This document shows, in pieces, positions 47,959-57,530 of a stretch of 64,000 nucleotides of DNA; position 1 is the first letter of the stretch; every line of letters begins with the position of its first letter. Below the pieces are notes generated by a model. That model ran no database searches and was not told the origin of the DNA. It was given only the letters and a program-made list of their open reading frames with translations. The translations under genes and the position numbers were made by a program. Origin of the DNA: Rotaria sordida (Eukaryota > Rotifera > Eurotatoria > Philodinida > Philodinidae); NCBI GenBank assembly GCA_905250125.1, contig CAJNOL010001018.1, forward strand, positions 22,265-86,264, read 5' to 3'.

Positions 47959-50520
47959 TTACATTTTCTTTTTCACAATCTCAATATTACTTTTCACAAG
48001 TGCAATATGCGGATGCGTTGGAGGCAGTGATTTTTGCCAGATTTCTTGAGCTTTTTCGTAATATCGAAGTGCTTTCGAGTACTCGCCCATGTTATAATAC
48101 ACATGACCGATGTTGTTGTAGGAAGTAGCCAAGTCGGGATGATTTGAAGGGAGAGCTATTTTTCGGATTTCAAGTGATCTTTCGCACAATGAAAGTGCTT
48201 TCGGATACTCGCCCATGTTAGAATACACCAAACCGTTGTTGTTGTAGGAAGTAGCCAAGTCGGGATGACTTGAAGGAAGAGCTATTTTTCGGATTTCAAG
48301 TGATCTTTCACACGATGAAAGTGCTTTCGAATACTCGCCCATGTTAGAATACACCAAACTGATATTGTTGTAGGAAGTAGCCAAATCGGGATGACTTGAA
48401 GGAAGAGCTGTTTTTCGAATTTCAAGTGATCTTTCGCACGATGAAAGTGCTTTCGAGTACTCGCCCATGTTAGAATACACCAAACTGATATTGTTGTGGG
48501 AGGTAGCCAAGTCGGGATGACTTGGAGGAAGAGTTGTTTTTCGAATTTCAATTGATCTTTCACACGATGATATTGCTTTCGAGTACTCGCCCATATTAGA
48601 ATACACCACACCAATGTTGTTGTAGGCTTCAGCAAAGTTCGGATGATTTGGAGGGAGAGCTTCCTTGCTGATATGGAGCGATGTTTCGTAATATGAAAGT
48701 GCTTTCAAGTACTCGCCCATGTTATTATACACCAAACCAATGTTGTTGTAGGACATAGCCAAGTCGGGATGGTTCGGAGGGAGAGCTATTTTTTGGATTT
48801 CAAGTGATCGTTCGTACGATGAAAGTGCTTTCGGATACTCGCCCATGTTATCATACACCATACCGATGTTGTTGTAGGAAGCAGTCAAGTCGAAATGATT
48901 CGGAGGGAGGACTATTTTTCGGATTTCAAGTGATCGTTCGTATGATGAAAGTGCTTCCAAGTACTCGCCCATGTTATAATACACATTACCCATGCCTTGG
49001 TAGGTAGCAGCCAAGCCAAGCTGACTCGGAGGGTTCATTTCCTTGTAGATATCGATTGCTTTTTTATAAAATGTTATTGCCTTGGAGTATCCTCCTATGC
49101 TTTGATACACCGTGCCAAGTTGACAATTATACTGTGCTTTGCATCCGTCAGAAGATGTCTTCTCAAGGAGCAGCTGATAGAGTTGTCCCGCTTTTTCGAA
49201 GTCTCCCACTTTAATAAGAATTTGACCGAGTCGAGACCACCCTGTTCCCACAACGTCAAGCTCTTCGCGTAAACGTACTGTAAGTCTGTTAAAATCATTA
49301 TCTTGATTACCGGCGAGGGTGAGATTTACTTGCCAGAGACGATCTGTATGCTTGTCTTCAATACGTTCTATACGATCGATACGAAAAATTGTATGAGTGG
49401 AAAAGAGAATTTCTTCTTCTTTATCATCGTAGAAGCCAATATCTTTAACGTTCACGAAAGGCGTCGATGATGCTGTACAAATGGTCGTATCGATGCTCAT
49501 AACGAAAAGGATACCAACTGAATTCGCATCGAATGCTGCCGGCCGTGCAAAGCTTTGGAAAGAAATTTCACGATTACGACTTGTCGATAAGAAATTATTA
49601 AAGGACATTAGTCCACCTTCGGTTTTCTTCATTTTTTCAAAGGCTTTCATGGATAAGCCTTGACCACGAAAAACTTGAAATTTCGATGGCATAGCTGCTT
49701 TGCTGCTTTGTTGTTCGCGATGTAATTCTGTAATATGCTGATGTAGATGGCGGATGAAAAAGCCCATTTTAAGTATAATGTCGACATCCATTTGTCGAAG
49801 ACCACGATTGAGCATTGAGTAGATAAAATATGGACCCGTGTACCACCAAATGGGTGTATGATTACGATATTCTCGTTCGATCTTTTCGATTGTTTGTTCA
49901 GAAACATCGTCTTGAAGACGACAGTACTCAACGAGTTCTTTAATCGATTTTGTATCATCATCTTCGATTTCCAAAAGTGCTTCCTTTAACAATTGCGTAT
50001 ACATAAATAACACATCAATGCCATGATAACTGATCGGGATCATACCTCGGTCACAATATTCACGATCGATTTTTAATGCTTCACAAATCGGTTCAATTTG
50101 TGCGTATACACCTTTTACCTTGAGTGTTTTTTTGGCCCATTGTTCATGAATCGATTGGTTTTCACAGAAAACATAGATTGAGTGTAATTGTGGCAATGCT
50201 TGAATATCTGGTAGGATATTTTGTCCCAGTACACCAGACACAATCATGAACACTTTTTCATCTTCAATGTCACGGAGAAAATCAACACATTGATCAGCAT
50301 CTGTGAATGTTGTGATTGTTGCCACAATATGTCGTAGGTTTGTCAATGAATTTTTAAAATCTTCCTTCGATTCATCAATGTTGGCATCGAGCCAGACGAG
50401 AAGAAAGTTTTGAATCATTCGACAAATACGACGAGACGGCACAGTCGAACTAGACGTGGTAGCAGCTGTTCTTTCAATAGCAGCAGTTGTTGTTGATTTT
50501 TGATCATCCATAATGAACAA
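47959..50520 (-). CDS. ADP-ribosyltransferase (ART) domain fused to a TPR array, intronless
   Basis: The 853-aa single-exon product has a mono-ADP-ribosyltransferase domain in its first half and tetratricopeptide repeats in its second. The R-S-E class triad is visible: Arg285 in QVFRGQGLSM, Ser312 in FLSTSRNR and the E-x-E pair at about 368-370 in KEEEILFSTHTIF. The enzyme would transfer ADP-ribose from NAD+ to protein side chains. Residues before the ART contain an acidic-basic helical region without a known name. From about residue 420 come two diverged TPRs and then eight nearly identical 42-residue repeats of the kinesin-light-chain type (YNNIGLVYSNMGEYSKALSS and HPDLATSYNN). They form a protein-binding solenoid. 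ART-TPR proteins are strongly expanded in bdelloid genomes. It has no signal peptide, so it is probably cytosolic. MDDQK, three codons on, is an equally good start. Confidence 0.9.
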   Translation of the reverse strand: MFIMDDQKSTTTAAIERTAATTSSSTVPSRRICRMIQNFLLVWLDANIDESKEDFKNSLTNLRHIVATITTFTDADQCVDFLRDIEDEKVFMIVSGVLGQNILPDIQALPQLHSIYVFCENQSIHEQWAKKTLKVKGVYAQIEPICEALKIDREYCDRGMIPISYHGIDVLFMYTQLLKEALLEIEDDDTKSIKELVEYCRLQDDVSEQTIEKIEREYRNHTPIWWYTGPYFIYSMLNRGLRQMDVDIILKMGFFIRHLHQHITELHREQQSSKAAMPSKFQVFRGQGLSMKAFEKMKKTEGGLMSFNNFLSTSRNREISFQSFARPAAFDANSVGILFVMSIDTTICTASSTPFVNVKDIGFYDDKEEEILFSTHTIFRIDRIERIEDKHTDRLWQVNLTLAGNQDNDFNRLTVRLREELDVVGTGWSRLGQILIKVGDFEKAGQLYQLLLEKTSSDGCKAQYNCQLGTVYQSIGGYSKAITFYKKAIDIYKEMNPPSQLGLAATYQGMGNVYYNMGEYLEALSSYERSLEIRKIVLPPNHFDLTASYNNIGMVYDNMGEYPKALSSYERSLEIQKIALPPNHPDLAMSYNNIGLVYNNMGEYLKALSYYETSLHISKEALPPNHPNFAEAYNNIGVVYSNMGEYSKAISSCERSIEIRKTTLPPSHPDLATSHNNISLVYSNMGEYSKALSSCERSLEIRKTALPSSHPDLATSYNNISLVYSNMGEYSKALSSCERSLEIRKIALPSSHPDLATSYNNNGLVYSNMGEYPKALSLCERSLEIRKIALPSNHPDLATSYNNIGHVYYNMGEYSKALRYYEKAQEIWQKSLPPTHPHIALVKSNIEIVKKKM
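48010..49030 (-). repeat. 126-bp tandem repeats encoding the TPR array
   Basis: Eight tandem units of 126 bp encode the 42-residue TPRs. The units nearest 48100-48550 are most alike. Shared blocks include TACTCGCCCATGTTA, AATACACCA and TTTCAAGTGATCTTTC. This points to recent duplication or conversion among these units. Confidence 0.85.
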
Positions 50521-51545
50521 TGGATAAATGAGTGCAAAAGGGACGATTTCTCAACCCTCTATATACGTATTGTTGTTTTCATCCTTTTGTTGACACTTTT
50601 TTTTGGCTGGCTGTCATATGGATGTGTTTATATTTCGTTTGTCACTTTCTGGAGTTCTATTCGTTCGTTTGTTTCAGGAGTGCTCAAGAAGAGGCAACAA
50701 CGAAATCTCTACACATCAAGCAAGAGAGGAAGAAGAAAAAGAACGAAGAATGAAATGCATCGTCATAATCCATAGGAAAGAGAAAAAATGTGGTAAAACT
50801 AATAAATGGAATTTTAAAATGTTGTTATTTGTTCTTATTATTTTTCTTTTTGATGGCCTCAGGCTTCATGAGAAAAGCACTGTTAGCGTCAACAGATGTC
50901 GCATTATGACGCTAACTTATGTCCAGTGTATTACATATACATATATATTTTTTTTTCTTTTTTTTCTTTCCTGTCATATATGTATATGTTCTATTGATCA
51001 TCATGAGATCACGATGATCTACTTCATATTGCGTCATTCTAGTTTTTTCTATTACGTTTTTATTTTTTCTTTTCATATCCTATATATGATCTCGTTTTTC
51101 TCTTTTGATTATCATTATTGTTGATCTCTTTTCGATTATCACTATTATTGTTTTTCTCGTGTTATCATCGTTTTCTTCTGTTATTGTTGGTTATTATTAT
51201 TATATTTTTCTGTTATTATCGTTGACCATTATTGTTATTGATCAACAACGTTTTCAATATTATATATATATATATATATATGTCATTATTGATATTCATC
51301 AATAAAGATTAACTCAGACTTATATATACATATATTATTATTATTATTATTCATTTATACCAAAGTACGGTAGGCAGTTTTGACGTGAGATTTCTTATAC
51401 TAGTTAGATAGTATAGATTGGTATATAATTTTTATTTAGCCTACGAAAATTTCGGAGGCTGAAGCCATTTCATACATCCTCAAATCGAAACCTCACAAGC
51501 ACAACGGATGAATGATGGCAAAGTATCCCAGGACGAGTAATCCAG
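50521..51545. other. Low-complexity 5' flank of the ART-TPR gene
   Basis: It is T-rich with long runs of TTTTCTTTT and TTATTATT, a (TA)n microsatellite near 51265-51282 and a TTATTATTATTATTATT tract near 51335. Frames here are Ile/Phe/Tyr-rich noise. No gene was recognised. Confidence 0.55.
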
Positions 51546-51690
51546 GACACGGATCCCGTCGGACCCTATCGGAAATCTTGCTCAATCCGATAAATTCCGA
51601 CGGGATCCGTGTCGAAATCTTTTGTCTCGGAATCCGATAGGAAGTTGTCGGATGTCGGATCTGACGGTTTCCAACAGCTGGATCCGATAG
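51546..51690. repeat. GGATCCGT/CCGATAGG palindromic repeat cluster
   Basis: CACGGATCCCGTCGGA and its inverse TCCGACGGGATCCGTG flank a spacer of about 35 nt. The motif CCTATCGGA/TCCGATAGG recurs four times across 51567-51691. A related GTCGGACCCTACC occurs at about 36639. The cluster is GC-richer than its surroundings and directly precedes the telomere-like array at 51691. Confidence 0.65.
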
Positions 51691-51831
51691 GGTGTGTGGG
51701 TGTGGATGTGGATAAAGAGAAGTGAACACCCACACCCCTACGCCCACACCCACACCCCTACGCCCACACCCACACCCACACACCCCGCACATTCACACCC
51801 ACACCCCACACCCACCCACACCCACCCTCGA
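51691..51831. repeat. Telomere-like foldback with long C-rich arm and AAGAGAAG core
   Basis: The short G arm GGTGTGTGGGTGTGGATGTGG is followed by the core ATAAAGAGAAGTG (about 51712-51724). A C arm of about 105 nt follows, made of CCCACA units with an internal CACACCCCTACGCC period repeated. The arm lengths are unequal. Confidence 0.85.
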
Positions 51832-51853
51832 TTGTTAAGGTGAAGGGGGTCTA

Positions 51854-53015
51854 CGAAAATTTTGTTATAAAAGAACAAAAGTTTTTTCTTAAATAGAAGC
51901 TACTTAGTTCATACCAAAAGTCTTTACGAAGTTATATTAATTTCTTATAGAATGCTTGAAGAAATTTTCTTTTCATATAGACTGATAGTAAAAAACAAAG
52001 CTCTACATTTCTACACTATTTGATCGTTATTCATCTGATATAATAATAATAAAATTTTCATAAGGCCTGTTTATCTATGATATGTAACGATAAGATTAGA
52101 CTATATTGTCTTCAATATGCGTTTTCCTCTTGGTTTTATCTTTGTTCTTGAGGATGAGGATGAGATTGAGGGTTTCATGAACTCTTTGAATAAATAAGAG
52201 CGTAAAACCCTTTGATAAATGGATTCAACGAATGCAATTGTGTGTGGATAACCGGGGCGACTATTTTCAACATTTGATGAAATAAAAACTCACTGAACTT
52301 GTTTCTCTGTTTCTTTTTTTGTTGTATCGTTACTACTTTTTGTATGGTCTTGTGTATGCATCGACCGTTAGGCATTAAAAGAGACAATAAAAAAGAATAA
52401 CGAAAAGAGAGGAGAAGAACAAAGAGAAAATCAAGACAAGAATACACATCGAAGATGATGTCGACTGATGTTATTGTCATATATCATAGATAAACAGGTC
52501 TTATGGAAATTTTATTATTATTATATTAGATGAATAACGATCAAATAGTGTAGAAATGTAGAGCTTTGTTTTTACTATCAGTCTATATAAAAAGAAAATT
52601 TCTTCAAGCATTCTATAAGAAACTAATATAGCTCCGTAAAGACTTTTGGTATGACCTAAGTATAACTTTTAAGGATGAAAGCAAAATTTAGACGAATTAT
52701 ATTAATAAAAAATACTAACATTAAAGAGCCCTAATGATTCAGAGAAATAAGTTAGACATACAAAAATAAGCAATAGTAATTTAGAAACTATGAGACAATC
52801 CTTCAAATTGGTGCAGTAAGGTTGCCTGCCATAAGAATGCACCTACAACCTTGTCCTCATCCTCGCACATAGTCTTACTTTCAAGACAGGTAACATTCAT
52901 TAGATTTCTTTAATATTAGTATTTTTTTAATATAATTCGTCTAAATTTTTTTTTCCTCCTTAAAAGTTATAGCTTCTATTTAAGAAAAAGTTTTTGTTCT
53001 TTTACAAAATTTTCG
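51854..53015. repeat. Large foldback element, split by a nested insertion
   Basis: The left arm (about 51854-52105) and the right arm (about 52470-52660 plus 52972-53015) are inverted copies. Matching blocks include TTTACAAAATTTTCG, TCTTAAATAGAAGCT, ACCAAAAGTCTTTACG, AGAAATTTTCTTTT, AAAGCTCTACATTTCTACAC, TGATCGTTATTCATCTGATA and AAACAGGTCTTATG. The right arm is interrupted at 52663-52969 by a second element. The core (52106-52470) has no convincing ORF. Confidence 0.85.
52663..52969. mobile_element. 307-bp MITE-like element with TA target duplication, nested in a foldback
   Basis: Its ends are TAACTTTTAAGG and the inverse CCTTAAAAGTTA. Inverted similarity continues through AATTTAGACGAATTATATTA and TACTAACATTAAAG. 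It is flanked on both sides by TA (52661-52662 and 52970-52971). The opposite arm of the host foldback preserves the empty site AAGTAGCTT, with one TA. The TA duplication fits Tc1/mariner-type transposition of a non-autonomous copy. Confidence 0.85.
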
Positions 53016-53716
53016 CTTTTCTAAAGTGAAGGTTCCATTCAGGTTTACTCATTATGTACAATTAATGAAAAATACTTTTGAAAATTTATTCATTTGTAGG
53101 AAGTTTGCTCTATGTAATATATCGTAATCGATTCAAATCTCCAGACTCTTAAAACAATTCATTCTATTACAGATTATCATTGAATGATAACCAATTTTGT
53201 TCAACATTTGATCTCACGAAGATTTTCAAAATTATTAGCTTTAAACTACAAATATTCGCAGTAGTTATTAAAACAAAGTACTTGTTGAATATATATTTAG
53301 AGCTAATGAAGATAATTTATCTGTTGCTTTAGTAAAATCATTGAAAATTTAGAATAAACTTTGTTCGTATTAATGATTTAATTTGGAAGACTAGAATTTC
53401 GGTTCGGTCCGAAAATCATGTAACCCGTTTATTTCGTTATAGGATAATACGTTCTTTTATTATGTAGTTATCTGTGATTCAAAATTATTTAGATGTATTC
53501 TAATGTGATGTTTTTGATGAATCGATTAGTTCTATTTTCTTTTCATCAGTAAAAGATTAAATGATTTTATAGAGTTGTTTCAGAAGGGTTTCTCATAGTG
53601 AATGAGAAAAATCTATTTTATATTTCAATGTTTTGATAGAACGATAACTATCCGTATTTTAATTAAATGTGTATTTCTCTATTGTGTAGCACTCGGAAGT
53701 ATTGAACCCGATACTT
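53016..53716. other. AT-rich intergenic spacer
   Basis: No gene, repeat or RNA was recognised. Confidence 0.4.
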
Positions 53717-54333
53717 ATTTTATTATTATTCATTTCAAAATATAATGTGCTCCCCTCTTTGTTTTTTTGTTTGAATAACTTGAGAACATAAAAAGCTAGA
53801 GAACTGTACTTTCCATCAATTGAAAGAGGAGAGAGGAGAACGTCTTTTTCTCTAACATTGTAAAAGACGAAATCATTTTAAAATCAGTCACTTCTACAAA
53901 ACATCGAAAAAATCTATAAAAATAGTTTATCAATTCAGATGATGTTTTGACAAAAAGTAAGAAAATTCGCTTAAAAAATCAAAAGAAACTCAGTCCTCGT
54001 GTGAGTAAATAGATTATCTTATTTGCTCAACATTAAGATGTGAGAAGATAATTATTCGCATCATATGTTGAACTATAAGTATGAAGTCTCTCTAACTAGA
54101 TAACTTGTCAAAACGAAAATTTCATCAGAATGACAGATCGTTCTCATACACTTGTTGTAATATTTTCCAGAAATGACTCATTTTAAAATGATTTCATCTT
54201 ATAGAATATTGGAGAAAAAGACGATCCCTTATCTTTTCTTTTGATCGATGAAACCTCAGGTATCCAGGTACCTGCTTTCTCGAGTTATTCAAAAAGAAGT
54301 GAAGTACATTATATTTTGAAATGGATAATAATT
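53717..54333. repeat. Foldback element
   Basis: The arms (about 53717-53915 and 54150-54333) are inverted copies sharing TCATTTCAAAATATAATG, TTGAATAACT, GTCTTTTTCTC, GAAATCATTTTAAAAT and CAGTCACTTCT-type blocks. The spacer is about 240 nt. No ORF. Confidence 0.75.
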
Positions 54334-54595
54334 ATTTGATTAAATCTAACAAACTCTCTCGAATGACATTTTATGATATTTTTATATAAATTTCTTTTCC
54401 AAAACATGCTTTTATTTTATTATATCTAAAAAACAAAACAAAAAACCATAATCGCTATCTTTTCTTATCACTTCTTATATATTCTATTCAAGTTTTGATC
54501 AGTGTTAAGATTTTTAAATAGTGACAGAATGTTTCAAAAGTTCAATTTCACCAATTAAGAAACACTCATCTCAACCGTTATTTATATTATTCATT

Positions 54596-54805
54596 TCAGA
54601 TGATTCACCTTTATTTCACTTTCACTCATATCACTTATTTCAATGGTTTCACTATCATTTTTAGTTGAATATGGATTTGTATCAGCAATTGATGTTGGTT
54701 CACGATCAATACCTCACTGTTTTCTCTTCTTGAAGACCATGCTGTACATCTCGATCTACTTCTGAACCCGTTATCAATCGTTTCATTCTCAAGTTTGGGA
54801 CTATT
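54596..54805 (-). pseudogene. Short coding-like remnant, family unknown
   Basis: The minus strand reads KRLITGSEVDRDVQHGLQEE in one frame and DREPTSIADTNPYSTKNDSE in the next, ending ...SEIKVNHLK and a stop. It looks like the last exon of a gene broken by a frameshift. It lies 48 nt beyond the F-box gene stop codon, on the same strand. Confidence 0.35.
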
Positions 54806-54852
54806 CTATAGATTTGACAATTTATTGAATATTTATTTTTTTCTTTCGAAAA

Positions 54853-57530
54853 TCATAACCAAACAGTTAGTCCACAACCTCCTTCTTCAACAACAATTAG
54901 AGGTTTCATATGAAATGATAAACGTAAAATACGACTATGTAGTTCTTTGATAGATGCCTGGTAAATATCATATATCGATTCCAAGAATGTCAAATCTTCA
55001 TCATCTTCATCATCTTCATCATCTTCATCATCGCCAATAATAGGAACAATAGGATCATTAGTAAGATTGACGAGAGCAGGATCAAACTCAATACAATGGC
55101 CAATAGAATCAGGCTTCGGCAGTCCACTTTTTCTTCGAAAACAAATACCAAAATGAACGAATATTGGTACTGTTTCTGCAATAATCTGACAACTAATATC
55201 ATCAAGACCTGTATTGATATCATTCATAATGATATGTAATGAGGTGATCATCGGTAAGGCTGAAAGTGAACGCAATATAGACCAATTGCTTGAGTCGAAG
55301 TTCGGCTTATCAGCATGAAGTAGAATTTGAATAGAACGAATATTAGGTGAAAATGAAGAGAAGTTTTTCAATGCAATGAGATTATTTGTTAATGTAACAT
55401 GACGAAGAGCAAGAAGATTTAAACCAGTTGGCCAATCATGAAATGATAAATGAACTGTGTTAACATGATTTAATTGCACAACATGAGGCATTGAAATAAT
55501 CGATGGTAATGAGTCATTTTGTGATATACTAAGTGTACGAAATCGAGATGAACTCATAATGGATGAGTACGATGAAGGTAGAGCAAATACTTCTACTTTA
55601 GTTATATATTGAATCGGTTCAATCGAGTCGAAGAATTGTTCAAATGCCCATGGTAAAGTGTACCAAACATCGTAAGCCAATGAATAATGATTGAACTAGA
55701 ATAAAGAAAGATTATTGCATCAATAGTTTGGAAAAAAATCGAAAATTTAAATTTTGATCATTTCTTAATTTCTCATCAGGATGTTGTCAAATAAAAATTG
55801 TGTAATAATACAATTACTCACATAGCAATTGATATTTGTCAATTCTTCGTACTTTCGGGATAAGTAACTGCGAACACAGGTTACACCAACTATTTGCCGT
55901 GGATGAAAACGACTCCCATGTGGTACATGATGACTTAGTTGAATACCTAGAAGAGTATCGTCTATAATGAAAGCGAATTGAACATCGATTTGACGATCAT
56001 CAATGAAAAGTGATGATCTATTGATACAATTTAAATCATCGACAGTAATGAAAATAGCCAAATTCATTCGTCGAAGTACGGGCATTACATTTGAAGCTGT
56101 GAGTGATTCAATAGTTGACCATTCAATTCTCTTATAGGAAAGTATCGATTGAACCAAAGTGAATGTATGCAAATTGATCATTTTAGACAACACTAATCCT
56201 TTAGGTAAACTATTTTTTCTTCTCGCATGTAGACTACGCATTGTTACATGCAATTGTTCTAATGTAGTTGAAAGTGTCTCTCTTGACATAATATGACATA
56301 AATGCGGTATGTCTTCCATCGATACACGAAGATAATTGAGAGAGCTTTGTATTGTAGTAATGTACCAATTCGTGAGACCGAATCCAACATCTTGACCCAA
56401 ATCGAGCGACCGAAGTGCACTCAAATGTGGCAAAACATCTTTCACAAGTGTTGGAAGACGTCCTTTAGGTTGCAAAATATAACCCGTAAAGCCCGTCTAA
56501 AAAAAATAAAAATCATTAATCAAATTCATTAGTCAAGAAAAAAAACGGTCTTCGCATGAGAATATTGGAGAGAATTCATCAAATGATAATTTTTTTGGGT
56601 GGAGTGTTTTGAGCACCACAACAGTGATATGTGGAATGAGCATCAAAAAATAAGACAATTGAGCAGTAACTTAATTCATGTGAAACAAAAAAAATTTCTG
56701 GATTTTTTTGTCGTCGAGTAAAAGAAATTAAATTAGATAATCATCTTATTTTTCGGTGCTCATTTCACATATCACTGCTGTGGTGCTCAATTGTTACTTT
56801 TTTCCATTTTTTTTTGTCAATTCGTGTTTTCATCTATTGAAGTCACTCATTGACGACTCATAACGAGATTGAACATTGCTAATATATACTACTAATAACT
56901 TAAAGTATAGAAAAATAGAGATGAAAATATGACTAAACACTATTTTTCATTCTATATCTATGACATCGGACTGTAATTATTCAGTTCTTTATTCTAATTA
57001 ATGCAAAAAAAAGATCTTGATGTCAAATATATGGTAGCATGGAAATAAGAAGATACTAAATAAGATATTTTCAATGATATTTTTTTCACTTGAATATTAG
57101 TTTGAAGATAACATTGAGTGACACATACCGACATAAATAAATCGTTTGTTTCCAATGTAAGATGTATGAGTGAAGTTGAGTGCCGAAGGATAAAATTGGT
57201 AGCATCTATAAAGTCACGTAAACCATATAATCGTAATCTAATCAAATGAGGTAAATAAGGCCAGCGAGAAAGTTGAAGAGGCGATGCTTCTATGTCAATG
57301 ATGAGTGTTTGAATTTGATTCAATGGAAGTATAGTAAGAAGTGTATCGAATTTTGACAGACGTGCTGATGATAAATTGATGTGACGAAAGAAACCTCGTT
57401 CATTGATTATTGTTTGAATACGATTATTTAAATTGGTAAATGCCCAAAGAATATCGATTGAAGATAAATAATTAAACAGATCAATAAAGAATAGATCCGG
57501 TAAATCGTCGAATTGTGTAATTAATGCCAT
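54853..57530 (-). CDS. F-box protein with LRR-like C-terminal region, three exons
   Basis: Exons 57530-57129, 56496-55822 and 55695-54853 join in phase to 639 aa. The start is placed at MALITQFDDLPDLF because the F-box begins there (FDDLPDLFFIDLFNYLSS and IDILWAFTNLNNRIQ, about residues 7-45). The open frame extends further upstream. F-box proteins recruit substrates to SCF ubiquitin ligases through Skp1. The rest of the chain has repeated short hydrophobic strands (IQTLIIDIEAS, HLIRLRLYGLRD, LRSLDLGQDV, LRHVTLTNNLI), consistent with a degenerate leucine-rich-repeat solenoid. Near the C-terminus is an acidic run of (Asp-Asp-Glu) units (about 54988-55030). Substrate unknown. The first intron carries a small inverted repeat (56607-56793). 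Confidence 0.75.
56607..56793. repeat. Inverted repeat in the F-box gene intron
   Basis: TTGAGCACCACAACAGTGAT and ATGTGGAATGAGCA pair with the inverted TGCTCATTTCACATATCACT and GCTGTGGTGCTCAA. Arms are about 55 nt and the loop about 75 nt. Confidence 0.75.

Noticed and set aside
48804-49272. Plus-strand frames opposite the TPR array
   Set aside because: They are antisense shadows of the ART-TPR coding repeats.
51265-51360. (TA)n and (TTA)n tracts
   Set aside because: They are simple microsatellites with no further structure.
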